Under the pieces are notes generated by a model. That model searched no databases, was not told the origin of the DNA, and saw only the letters and a program-made list of their open reading frames with translations. Positions 26,773 to 35,102 of a DNA stretch of 64,000 nt are shown here, in pieces (position 1 is the stretch's first letter; each line of letters starts with the position of its first letter). Made by a program: the position numbers and the translations under genes. The DNA is from Verrucomicrobiales bacterium (GTDB taxonomy: Bacteria > Verrucomicrobiota > Verrucomicrobiia > Verrucomicrobiales > DEV007): assembly GCA_030730365.1 (NCBI GenBank), contig JANQVJ010000040.1:85155-149154 (forward strand), in the 5' to 3' direction.

Positions 26773-28755
26773 TCACGGCCCGAAGACCATCCTGACCCCA
26801 CCGAAGACGCCGAATCCGGCTGCTTCGAACCCGCTCGTGTTTTCGTAGTCGAGGTCGAAGACGTTCTCGAGACGACCGCAGAGTTCCACATTGTCCGTCA
26901 GCGCGACGCTGCCGAAGAGGCGGGCCACGGTGTAGTCATCGAGAGAGAAGTTCGGGGCATCGAGTCGCTCGTAGGCACCGCGGATCTCGGCTCCCAGCTT
27001 CCAGGTGTCCCCGCTCACGATGACTCCGCCGGCGAGGCTGTACTCGGGTCGGCGGGTGAGCCGGTCGCCGGGATTCCCGCCGAAACCACCGAGGTACTGA
27101 CCGTCGGTGATGATGGCGTCGAGCCAAGTGGCGTTGGTGTAAAAGCGCAGATTTTCCACCGGCGAATAGACGAACTCGAGCTCGAGTCCGCTGGTCTCGG
27201 TGTCGACGATGGCGGGATCGACGAAGGTGAAGGGATCGACGTCGATGAGGTTGTCCACGTCGGCCTGGAAGTAGGTAAGGGCGACGGAACTGCGTTCGTT
27301 GAAGAAAGTCTGGCGCGCTCCGATTTCCCAGGTCAAACTTTCCTCGGGTTGAAGCGTGGTTGGGTCAATGTTAGGTGCGAGAAAGATGAAATCCTGTCCC
27401 GAGGGAGCCTTGTAGCCGGTCGAGCTTTTAGCAAAAAGAGTCGTCCCGGTAGCCTCGATCTCGCGGCTCAGTTGCGCGGAGTAAGTGCCTTTACTGGTGA
27501 AGGAGTCGTGCTCGTCAAATCGACCGGAAGTGAGGAGCTGGAAGTTTCCCGGCAACTTGAGGTCAGCCTGGGCGAAGACGCTCGCGTAGCTGAATTTGAA
27601 CTCGCTGGGCAGATTGAACGGCCCGGGAATGATTGGGGTGCGCTCGAACTCATAGCCGTAGTAGCCGGCCCCGAGTGTCCAGGTAGCCTCGTCGGTGGGG
27701 CGGTAGTTAAAGACGGCTTCAAGTTCGTGGCCGGTCTGCTCGAGAAGGTTGTCACTGAAGAAAGCGTCCTTTGTCGCCTCGAGTTCGTTGGTGGTGTGAC
27801 TGTAAGAAGTCGAGAAGTCCCAGTCGTCGCGCGTCATGGTGAAGCGGGGTGAGAAAAGGGTGGAGAGATTTTTATTGATCTGCTCTTCGGGAAAGCCTGC
27901 GCTTAGCGATGAACCGGGGACTTCGAGGAAGGAGTCCTGAATGTAGCCGAGGACATCGAAATGAACGCCGTCGCCCAGTTCAATCGCGACATTGCCCCGG
28001 ATGAGACCGTTTTCAAAATCGGACGAGAGGCGGTCGTTCGCTGTCTCAAGGATGCTCGTGTCGAGGGCGATGGCAACGGGGCCGTCCTTGAGGGTAAGCT
28101 TATGACCGGTCCGGAAGGTGGAGAAAGAACCCGCTTCAATGAATGAGGAAAGGGTATTCTCCTCAATGTAGCGCGCGTCGGTCGAGCGCATGTCGATGAC
28201 ACCGGCGAGCGCATCTGAACCATACAGCGAACTCGCGGCACCCTTCGTTATCTGAACCGACTCGAGCGTGGAGACGTCGAGATACTCGAGTTGGTAGATA
28301 CCCGCGAGACCGGGCGGGAGACGGCGACCGTTGAGGAGGACGACGGTGTGGTTGCTCTCCATCCCGCGGATAAAGAGAGAGGTCTGTGCGCCCATTTGCC
28401 CCGCCTCGACGAGGCTAACCCCTGCGGTCTGGCTGAGGATGTCTCCGAGGTCGTAGCGCTGGAAGGTGCGGATCTCCGCCCCGGAGATGGTATCGACGGC
28501 GGGTAGGAGAGTCGTCTCGGTCTTTTCCACGGGGAGGAGGGTCTTGGTGGCGATCGAAGGCGTGTAGAACTGCTGCACGGCCTCCTGCCGGATGATGAGG
28601 GAGCGGACCGGACCGGATGATTCAATCGTGGTGACGTCGAGGGTCGCTACTTCGTCGACAAGGGTGGAGGTGACCTGCTCCTGCGCCCGGATCGCGGGGG
28701 TAAAGGGGAGTAAAGCGGCGGAGAAAATAAAACAAATCAACAAATCACGATTCAT
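26773..28755 (-). CDS. TonB-dependent outer-membrane receptor (BtuB/CirA-like)
   Basis: Signal peptide at MNRDLLICFIFSAALLPFTPAIRAQ; plug domain GAEIRTFQRYDLGDILSQTAGVSLVEAGQMGAQTSLFIRGMESNHTVVLLNGRRLPPGLAG; C-terminal beta strand ending ...FGVFGGVRMVFGP. Start 28755 rather than 29115. Confidence 0.92.
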   Translation of the reverse strand: MNRDLLICFIFSAALLPFTPAIRAQEQVTSTLVDEVATLDVTTIESSGPVRSLIIRQEAVQQFYTPSIATKTLLPVEKTETTLLPAVDTISGAEIRTFQRYDLGDILSQTAGVSLVEAGQMGAQTSLFIRGMESNHTVVLLNGRRLPPGLAGIYQLEYLDVSTLESVQITKGAASSLYGSDALAGVIDMRSTDARYIEENTLSSFIEAGSFSTFRTGHKLTLKDGPVAIALDTSILETANDRLSSDFENGLIRGNVAIELGDGVHFDVLGYIQDSFLEVPGSSLSAGFPEEQINKNLSTLFSPRFTMTRDDWDFSTSYSHTTNELEATKDAFFSDNLLEQTGHELEAVFNYRPTDEATWTLGAGYYGYEFERTPIIPGPFNLPSEFKFSYASVFAQADLKLPGNFQLLTSGRFDEHDSFTSKGTYSAQLSREIEATGTTLFAKSSTGYKAPSGQDFIFLAPNIDPTTLQPEESLTWEIGARQTFFNERSSVALTYFQADVDNLIDVDPFTFVDPAIVDTETSGLELEFVYSPVENLRFYTNATWLDAIITDGQYLGGFGGNPGDRLTRRPEYSLAGGVIVSGDTWKLGAEIRGAYERLDAPNFSLDDYTVARLFGSVALTDNVELCGRLENVFDLDYENTSGFEAAGFGVFGGVRMVFGP

Positions 28756-28782
28756 GAATATGATATAGAAGGTATGGCACGA

Positions 28783-29099
28783 CGATGCAAATCTTTTTCG
28801 CGCATCGCGACCTGGGGTTTTCGCCCGAATTTCGTTCCGTGTATGACACAAGACCCGCTTGCGAACGTGGCCATGGTGAAGGAAACTCTTCCAAGCATCA
28901 GGAGTGGCCCGATGAAAATCGAGTCCGGCAACCTGGTTTGGAGAAGCCAAGGTGCCTTGGATGCTGCGACGGTCATGACCGTGGCAGCATCCGATGTGCG
29001 GACGATTGCGTCCGAACAGAATTTCTCCGGGAAACGCTCGGGAGGACCGGGTCCTCCCAAGTCCTGATGCGGTAACTGAATCCCACGGAAACTGCATCA
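28783..29099 (+). ncRNA. Candidate structured RNA/leader: cluster of hairpins upstream of ORF 29104-29373
   Basis: ccaagg-tg-ccttgg (28947-28960); ggatgctgc-g-acggtcatgaccgt-g-gcagcatcc (28959-28992); cggacg-attg-cgtccg (28999-29014); ggaggacc-g-ggtcctcc (29041-29057); tgatgc...gcatca (29065-29099); cgatgc...gcatcg (28783-28807). No known RNA family recognised. Confidence 0.4.
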
Positions 29100-29103
29100 A
29101 GAA

Positions 29104-29373
29104 ATGACCTATCAAGACTACCTTAACGAGTCCGCCGGCGGCACGAATTCCGCCGTCACGGGAACCCTCTCCGCCTGTGTCCGCGCTTCGCGGTCGGGCT
29201 TGGAATCAAATCCCGATCATCACCTCTGGAACAACCGGGGGACCTGGTGGTGCCACTTCACCCTGCACCGGGCTGACTACACTGCGGAACGAATCCGCGT
29301 CTCGCTGAAGACCCGTGATGTCGAGGTGGCGCGCTCTCGCCGCGATGAACTGCTAGGGTCGCTCGCCCGCTAA
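29104..29373 (+). CDS. Small protein resembling a free-standing integrase N-terminal (arm-type/AP2-like) DNA-binding domain
   Basis: NPDHHLWNNRGTWWCHFTLHRADYTAERIRVSLKTRDVEVARSRRDELLGSLAR has the W-x-f-x...R-x-S-L-x-T-R-D-x-x-x-A-R pattern of tyrosine-recombinase N-termini; no catalytic domain follows. Confidence 0.5.
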   Translation: MTYQDYLNESAGGTNSAVTGTLSACVRASRSGLESNPDHHLWNNRGTWWCHFTLHRADYTAERIRVSLKTRDVEVARSRRDELLGSLAR

Positions 29374-29542
29374 GCCGATTACCCTTTTCCACGATGAAAG
29401 AATATTCATCTACGATTACTTCCGTGCGGCCGCTGCCGCTCCCGAACAACTTCGCCGTCTGGCCGGGCTGCATGCAGCGACGCTACGGTGAACACGCCGG
29501 CACGCTGGCAGGCTCACGACCGCAGCCGCAGCCGCAGCGGTC

Positions 29543-31423
29543 TCACTCGACTTCCGCCGCAGGGTAGGACATCCCGAGGATTGCTCCCAGATCCTGGTAT
29601 TTGGCGCGGGCCTCTCTCGCTTCGCGGAGACGTTGCTGGGCGATGGAGGAGTCTTTGTTTGTGAGGCCGAGGTAGAGCTCGGCGGCTTCGATGTAGTCCT
29701 CGGCGGCGGAGTGAAAATCACGCACCTCGACTGCGACTTCGGTCCGCATGCGGGAGAGCTCAAGTGTGGCGGCATCCGTCCGGCCAAGGAGTTCAGGCAG
29801 ATTGACCCCCGGATCGTCCACGCCGAAGAGGGGGGTGATGAGATCGTTGATGCGATTGGCTGACAGGGAAATGCGCAACTCCGGTGACTCAGGGCGACGG
29901 CCGAACTCGAGCATGGCGCGCGCCGAGAGGTGACCGGGCATGCCTTCGAGGATGGTCTCGAGCCGCTCTATCACTTTCGCATTTCTCGCGAGGTCGGTCA
30001 GAGGCATGCGCTCGGCAACCGCCTCGATCTCCCGAAAAACAACCGTGGCGGCGGCGAGTGCCTCGGGCGTCGGTGAAGTGGCGAAGGCGATAGCTTCGTC
30101 GAGAGTTGCGTAGGTGACGAGTTCGTTGTGGAACAGAATCCCGAGCTGGCCGGACTTCACGAGATAGTCAATCAGTTCCTCTGCCGCAGAGGCGGGGACG
30201 AGGAGGTATTTGCCCCTCATGACCGAGGCGGCGGCCTCGATCGTGGCGAGGGTTTCTCCCGGCAGGTTGATCTGCATCGTCGCCGGATCGAGCTCGCCCG
30301 AGAGGATCATCTGCTCGTTAATCGGTGCTTTTCGCAGGATGCTGTCGATGAGGATCACGCCCGGGAGAAAAGCGTCAGCGCGGATAAGGCTGCGGGGCCC
30401 GGGCGGCTTGACCGCGGCAGTGAAAGCTACTTCCCCGAGAGTGCCGACCGGCCAGACCCACGACCGGGTAGCGGCCAAGGCGGCGGGAATCTCGAGGCCT
30501 TCGACGGGGATGTCGTCGTCCGAAGGGATCAATGGCACGGTCATGTTCCCGGAAACGGCTCGCAGCTCGAGATGATCGCGTTCGGCGCTCCCCGAAGGAT
30601 TGCGTTGCGTCAGCTTGACCGTCCCTGCGACAGGTTTGGACTCGATCGCCTTGACCTGACGCACCGTATTGAGGGAGACAATGACGGGTTCGATCGGTTC
30701 GAGCTGAACGGGTGCGGGCACTTCGGCAATCCCGGACGTTCCCGCAGGGGCGACCATCGTCTCGGTAGCGGGGCGGGTCGGTCGATCGACACGGTTTTCA
30801 TTTTTCTCCCGTTGGGCGAGGATGGCGCTGCCCTCCTGAGGGAAAATCTGGGCCCGATCGGTGGAGCGATTGGCATCGCGTTGCAGGGTGAGGAATCTTT
30901 CCCACGGCAGGTTTCCCCCTTCTACCGCGACGGTAAAGGCGGCGATTCGCTCATCGGTGGGCTCGGGATGGGTGAGGAGCGAGAGCTCCATCAGGAAGGG
31001 GGAGAGGCGACGGTGCTCGGGCTCTAGTGGGGGCGAGGCGAGCTGGTTTGCGATCGTCCAGAGGGTCTCGGAGACGACGCTGATACTGTCAAAATAGCTA
31101 GTCGCAACTGGAAGCTCCCCGTTTTCGAGGGCGCGATGAGCGAGCCGTGAATGATAATGCATCGGATCGATGCGAAGGGCAATGCCGAGGGCCTTCTCGC
31201 GGAGGTCGTCGTCGATCCGGCTGCTCGTAGAGAAGTTCGAAGCGATTGCGGAGAGTGCCTCAAGCAGGCTCGTCTTCTGATCTTCAGGGAGGAAAATGCC
31301 GTCGCCGGAGAAGATCAGGGCGTCAAAGTCCGGGCTATCGTAAGCTCCGGCACGGTCCGGCGCGGCCAGCAGGAGGACTGCCCCAAGGAGCAGAAGGATG
31401 GCCGGTTGACGTGGATTTTTCAT
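29543..31423 (-). CDS. Secreted protein with helical repeats and a Lon (S16)-like domain lacking catalytic residues
   Basis: Signal peptide; LIRADAFLPGVILIDSILRKAPINEQMILSGELDPATMQINLPGETLATIEAAASVMRGKYLLVPASAAEELIDYLVKSGQLGILFHNELVTYATLDEAIAFA follows the Lon proteolytic-domain layout; C-terminal TPR-like helices. Confidence 0.6.
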   Translation of the reverse strand: MKNPRQPAILLLLGAVLLLAAPDRAGAYDSPDFDALIFSGDGIFLPEDQKTSLLEALSAIASNFSTSSRIDDDLREKALGIALRIDPMHYHSRLAHRALENGELPVATSYFDSISVVSETLWTIANQLASPPLEPEHRRLSPFLMELSLLTHPEPTDERIAAFTVAVEGGNLPWERFLTLQRDANRSTDRAQIFPQEGSAILAQREKNENRVDRPTRPATETMVAPAGTSGIAEVPAPVQLEPIEPVIVSLNTVRQVKAIESKPVAGTVKLTQRNPSGSAERDHLELRAVSGNMTVPLIPSDDDIPVEGLEIPAALAATRSWVWPVGTLGEVAFTAAVKPPGPRSLIRADAFLPGVILIDSILRKAPINEQMILSGELDPATMQINLPGETLATIEAAASVMRGKYLLVPASAAEELIDYLVKSGQLGILFHNELVTYATLDEAIAFATSPTPEALAAATVVFREIEAVAERMPLTDLARNAKVIERLETILEGMPGHLSARAMLEFGRRPESPELRISLSANRINDLITPLFGVDDPGVNLPELLGRTDAATLELSRMRTEVAVEVRDFHSAAEDYIEAAELYLGLTNKDSSIAQQRLREAREARAKYQDLGAILGMSYPAAEVE

Positions 31424-31497
31424 TCTCTCAATAACGGGTGGATGCTATCATTCCGCGAGGGGCATGTCTACGCCACTCTGCTATTGCTGTCTTATTT

Positions 31498-31905
31498 ATG
31501 AAAAAGATCACGATCAGGGAGACGGTGCTTTTTTACGACACCGACTGTGGAGGGGTCGTCTCAAACATTGCCTACCTGCGCTTCGTCGAAAAGGCGCGGG
31601 CCGCGCTCTTCAGCGAGTTGGGGATGGATCTGCTCTCGATGACAGAGACCGGGCTATTCCCTGTCGTGATCCGGACCGAAATCGACTACCGCACGCCCGC
31701 CCGACTCGGGCACGAGATCACCGTGACAGCGTGCCTCGCTGCGGTCGACAAAGTGCGAGCGACCTGCGACTTCACTCTGACGATCACCGGCTCCGACGGA
31801 ACGACAAAGACCATAGCCGGGGCCCGCCAGATCGTCGCTCTCGTCCAGATGCCGGAAGGACGTCCGAAGCGCCTTCCTGCGGAGTGGTTCATTTTCACCG
31901 GGTGA
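31498..31905 (+). CDS. Acyl-CoA thioesterase, YbgC/FadM hotdog family
   Basis: RETVLFYDTDCGGVVSNIAYLRFVEKARAALFSELGMDL...IRTEIDYRTPARLGHEITVTA; start ATG 31498. Confidence 0.9.
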   Translation: MKKITIRETVLFYDTDCGGVVSNIAYLRFVEKARAALFSELGMDLLSMTETGLFPVVIRTEIDYRTPARLGHEITVTACLAAVDKVRATCDFTLTITGSDGTTKTIAGARQIVALVQMPEGRPKRLPAEWFIFTG

Positions 31906-31977
31906 GTGACTCTTTTATTCTTGCTGTGCCTGATGATATAACTCACCTTGTAAAAGCAAACGGAACGCGCAAAACAC

Positions 31978-32571
31978 ATGAGCATTGCAGAAGGCGAAGA
32001 AGCGGCATCCGGGATTCTTTTTTCCATCCTGAAACGGGGCGAACGGGACCCGATCGGGCCATTTACCGAGACCGACTTGCTGAAGCTCTTCAATGACGGG
32101 CAGGTCCGACAGGACGACATGGTCTACTACGACGGCATTGGCGAGTGGAAGCCCATTCACGAGGTCTTCGATGTGCAGGAGCAAATCAGCCACTTCGTCG
32201 ATGACGGGCAGGATACTCAGAAAGTCGGCATTGCCTTCCGCGAGGTCGCCAATGTGGTCGGTGCGGGCGAGAGTATTTATTATATCGCGGTCCAGGCGAA
32301 GGCGGGCCTTCTCAGTAAGACGAAGCAGTGTGTCATCATCACCGATCGGCATCTTTTCCTGATGATGGACAAGCGAGTCGGCTATGAGCTGGAGGCGCAC
32401 CCCTGGAAAGCCGTCACGAATACCCTCATGCGCGATGAAGGCCGCGGGCTCGGGACTTTTTCCATCCTCCTCGGTGGGGAAAAGCGGTCCGACGTCTGCC
32501 ACATCCCGCTGAAGCAGGTTCAGCGTCTCTTCCAACTCTCGCAGGAAATGAAAGAGGGCGTCGATTACTGA
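31978..32571 (+). CDS. GYF_2-like domain + bacterial PH-like domain protein
   Basis: ILKRGERDPIGPFTETDLLKLFNDGQVRQDDMVYYDGIGEWKPIHEVF, then a membrane-free C-terminal domain IYYIAVQAKAGLLSKTKQCVIITDRHLFLMMDKRVGYELEAHPWKAVTNTLMRDEGRGLGTFSILLGGEKRSDVCHIPLKQVQRLFQL. Confidence 0.65.
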   Translation: MSIAEGEEAASGILFSILKRGERDPIGPFTETDLLKLFNDGQVRQDDMVYYDGIGEWKPIHEVFDVQEQISHFVDDGQDTQKVGIAFREVANVVGAGESIYYIAVQAKAGLLSKTKQCVIITDRHLFLMMDKRVGYELEAHPWKAVTNTLMRDEGRGLGTFSILLGGEKRSDVCHIPLKQVQRLFQLSQEMKEGVDY

Positions 32572-32589
32572 GTGACAGGCACTCAGCGC

Positions 32590-32997
32590 TCACCGCCGTC
32601 TCAGATACTTCGCCATCGAGCGCAGGAAAGCCTCGGCGAGGTCGGGGTGATTTTCTATGGCGTCATGGAGGTCGCCGTGGGGGACGGAGAGCGCTTTTCC
32701 CGCTGTGGCCATGCGAACGGTAGCGGTGGCGAGGGTGAAAGAGACCGCACTGATCTGGCCGACGACTTCCCCGGCTGAGCTGACGCGATTGACGATCTCT
32801 CCATCGACAAGCGCTTCTAGTTCACCCTCGATGAGGATCCAGATGCGCTGACCCGATTCCCCCTGGCGGATGAGTTCCTCCCCGGCAGCAAGGTCATAAT
32901 GCTCCCCCGACTGAATCAACGCCGCCAGAGCGGTGTCCGAGACGCCGGAAAAATCCGCGTTTTCTCTTAGTGCAGCAGACAGCATGGTTTTGTTCAT
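32590..32997 (-). CDS. Cyclic nucleotide-binding domain (Crp-like cNMP-binding) protein, no DNA-binding domain
   Basis: DLAAGEELIRQGESGQRIWILIEGELEALVDGEIVNRVSSAGEVVGQISAVSFTLATATVRMATAGKALSVPHGDLHDAIENHPDLAEAFLRSMAKYL. Confidence 0.85.
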   Translation of the reverse strand: MNKTMLSAALRENADFSGVSDTALAALIQSGEHYDLAAGEELIRQGESGQRIWILIEGELEALVDGEIVNRVSSAGEVVGQISAVSFTLATATVRMATAGKALSVPHGDLHDAIENHPDLAEAFLRSMAKYLRRR

Positions 32998-33083
32998 GGA
33001 CAGAACCTTCTATCACATAAGCCGGGCGGCGGGCAAGCAGGGTTTGTCCGGCCTTCCCCCGCTTCTGTGTCAAAGATCGCCTC

Positions 33084-33123
33084 GTGGACAATAAATGTCT
33101 CGGCCGCGACATTTATTGTCCAC
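33084..33123. repeat. 40-bp near-perfect palindrome, copy B of a dispersed repeat
   Basis: gtggacaataaatgtctcgg|ccgcgacatttattgtccac, one mismatch between the 20-bp arms; same unit as 15422-15457. Confidence 0.95.
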
Positions 33124-33253
33124 GGTTTTCGATAATGTGGCGGTAGCGATGGCGCCCGCGCCGGGACTTAAGGTGAATTTGTCATCCCCAAATCCCCGTT
33201 CGCGAATCGGGAAAAAAGCCGTAATCTTGCCCCTCAAAATTGTCGACCACATT

Positions 33254-34063
33254 ATGCTGAACGATCCCTCCAAAGAAGCGGAAAACGAGCCCATCGAGGT
33301 CCGCTGCTACTTCGTGCGCGAGCGCAATGCCCTGCTCGTGAGGGGAGATTTTTCCCCGCTCTACACGGATTATTACCTCCACCTCATGCAGCACGGAATC
33401 AAGCACGAGCGGGCGCAGGATGATCTGCTCAAAGACGGGCTCGCCGCGCTGACCCTGCACCTCTCCTCGCGGCCGCGCAATGAGGCCGCCGCGTGGACCC
33501 TGAGCTGGCAGGATCCGCTCCAGAATTTGTTTGTGACAGGTAGCAACCGCAGCGGCAATGTCGTCGGCCGCGTCTTCACTGAGGATGTCCGCGAGCGGGA
33601 TACAAATCTTTTCATTGCCCAGGTCATGGTTGCCGGACAGGAGTCGCGGCAGAGCATGATCAAGGCGGAAACGCTTGACATGTTCAAGGTGGCGGAGGCT
33701 TTTTACCACCAGAGCGAACAGCGCCCGGGGCGATACTTCCGTCACAGTGAAGAGGACTTCGTGATGGTCTCGGCCCAGCCTGACTGCGATCTCGCGTGGC
33801 TCGAGGCGCTTGATGATGAGGGGATCCGGGCGATCGACGAGGCTGAGATGCTCAGTCTTCTCGAGACGCGGGTTTTTCGATTTGACTGCGGTTGCAGTCC
33901 CGGGAGAATCTTTCCCATCATTGCCGGCATGACGGAAGAGGCACTCGAGGTGGTCTTCGGCGAAGGTGAGGTTCTCGCGGCCGGTTGCCCGCGATGCGCG
34001 GCGCGCTACGTCATCACCCGTGAATCGCTCGAGGCCTTCAAACGCGAACGGGCATCCTCATGA
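33254..34063 (+). CDS. hslO: Hsp33-like redox-regulated chaperone
   Basis: Cysteine arrangement FDCGCSPGRIFPIIAGMTEEALEVVFGEGEVLAAGCPRCAARYVITRESLEAF (CxC...CxxC) plus N-terminal Hsp33-like layout. Start 33254. Confidence 0.82.
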   Translation: MLNDPSKEAENEPIEVRCYFVRERNALLVRGDFSPLYTDYYLHLMQHGIKHERAQDDLLKDGLAALTLHLSSRPRNEAAAWTLSWQDPLQNLFVTGSNRSGNVVGRVFTEDVRERDTNLFIAQVMVAGQESRQSMIKAETLDMFKVAEAFYHQSEQRPGRYFRHSEEDFVMVSAQPDCDLAWLEALDDEGIRAIDEAEMLSLLETRVFRFDCGCSPGRIFPIIAGMTEEALEVVFGEGEVLAAGCPRCAARYVITRESLEAFKRERASS

Positions 34064-34356
34064 AAGGGACAAAAAAAGACGAAGCGAAAAGGCGGGAGCA
34101 GGAGCTCGCCTGGATCGGCGACACCATCCTCGATCTCTACGCCCGCACGTGGATTCTGAGAGAGCGCCGAACCGTCTGCGGGGAGACCCTGCGGCGTATG
34201 ACCTGCAATCAATTCCTCGCCTGTGTCGGCAATCCGACCTCGGTCGAGGCGAAGATCGGGACGATCTACCGTGAGTCAGGGATGGAGTCCGCTTTTTCGT
34301 GGATTGAGGCCGAATTACTTCCCCTGTTTGAAAAGCAGGAACGGAAACGGCGCTGA
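34060..34356 (+). CDS. Minimal RNase III/Mini-III-like domain protein
   Basis: QELAWIGDTILDLYARTWIL...TCNQFLACVGNPTSVEAKIGTIYRESGMESAFSWIEAELLP resembles Mini-III LAYIGDAIxxxYxR...FEALIGxxxxxxxxERL; ATGA overlap with hslO. Confidence 0.65.
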   Translation: MKGTKKDEAKRREQELAWIGDTILDLYARTWILRERRTVCGETLRRMTCNQFLACVGNPTSVEAKIGTIYRESGMESAFSWIEAELLPLFEKQERKRR

Positions 34357-34452
34357 TATTCGCCTTTTTGATCGAAACTCCGAGTTTTACTAATTTCTCT
34401 CAGAGACCTATCGTTACGCTTCTGCCCTCCTGGGCTTTTGTTGGCACATTAT

Positions 34453-35040
34453 ATGAAACATCTCTCGAACCGCGTCGGGGACCATGATGGGTCCGCTTTG
34501 CAAAAACTGGTTATGGGACTTGCGGCGCTCGTGACTGCCGCACTTTTTTCCTCGTGCAGCACAACGGGAGCAGGCTCGAATACCAACAGTGCGACTGGGC
34601 AGCTCACTCCCTCGCAGCTGAATCACCCGCAGGTGCGCGCCCGCAACGGGATCATCGCGACGGAAGCACCGGGGAACTACTACATTGGTCGGCGCTGGTG
34701 GACCGACGGGACGCGCTTCTGGGGCTATCTCCGCGAGCCCGGCAAACCATGGTCGACGGCAAAACTCGTCATCATGAACGAAAGCATCATTAAGCAGCCC
34801 GATCGCGTCCCCGAAGAAGGTTCGCTCCAGGTGCACGGTTACGATCACAACTACGAGTATCGCATCTGGGGCAGCTACACCGGTGTGATGGTTTATGATC
34901 CGAACTCCAACTTCAAGATCCCCGAGTTCCGTCTCTCGAAGTATGAGCTGATTGCCGAGAATCCCGGATTTCTCTTCTACCCCGGCGAGACCTACAATCC
35001 GCGTCAACTCCCCTCGGTCCACCCGCCGTTCCCTAACTGA
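34453..35040 (+). CDS. Putative lipoprotein, unknown function
   Basis: N-terminal hydrophobic segment ending in lipobox-like ALFSSCSTTG; remainder YYIGRRWWTDGTRFWGYLREPGKPWSTAKLVIMNE... not recognised. Confidence 0.7.
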   Translation: MKHLSNRVGDHDGSALQKLVMGLAALVTAALFSSCSTTGAGSNTNSATGQLTPSQLNHPQVRARNGIIATEAPGNYYIGRRWWTDGTRFWGYLREPGKPWSTAKLVIMNESIIKQPDRVPEEGSLQVHGYDHNYEYRIWGSYTGVMVYDPNSNFKIPEFRLSKYELIAENPGFLFYPGETYNPRQLPSVHPPFPN

Positions 35041-35102
35041 GCTCGTTCAACCGGGTCACCTGCGACACCGGATCCTCTCAGGTCTACGCTACCCTGAATA
35101 CC

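Noticed and set aside
28930-29060. Integron attC site or group II intron domain V
   Set aside because: No paired RYYYAAC/GTTRRRY ends, no integron integrase or reverse transcriptase in the window, and no domain V-like sequence.
28756-29100. Cobalamin riboswitch upstream of the TonB-dependent receptor
   Set aside because: Checked the minus strand: fragments such as GCCACTC and GGAAG occur, but the conserved B12 box and core (GGTGxxAxTCC...CCCGCxACTG) are not recognisable.
29060-29100. Hammerhead-like ribozyme core (CTGATG...GAAAC)
   Set aside because: CUGANGA is not matched (CTGATGC) and the intervening sequence does not form a convincing stem II.
33095-33253. N-terminal extension MSRPRHLLSTVFDNVA... 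of the Hsp33-like ORF
   Set aside because: Starts inside the dispersed palindrome; ATG 33254 fits the family better.
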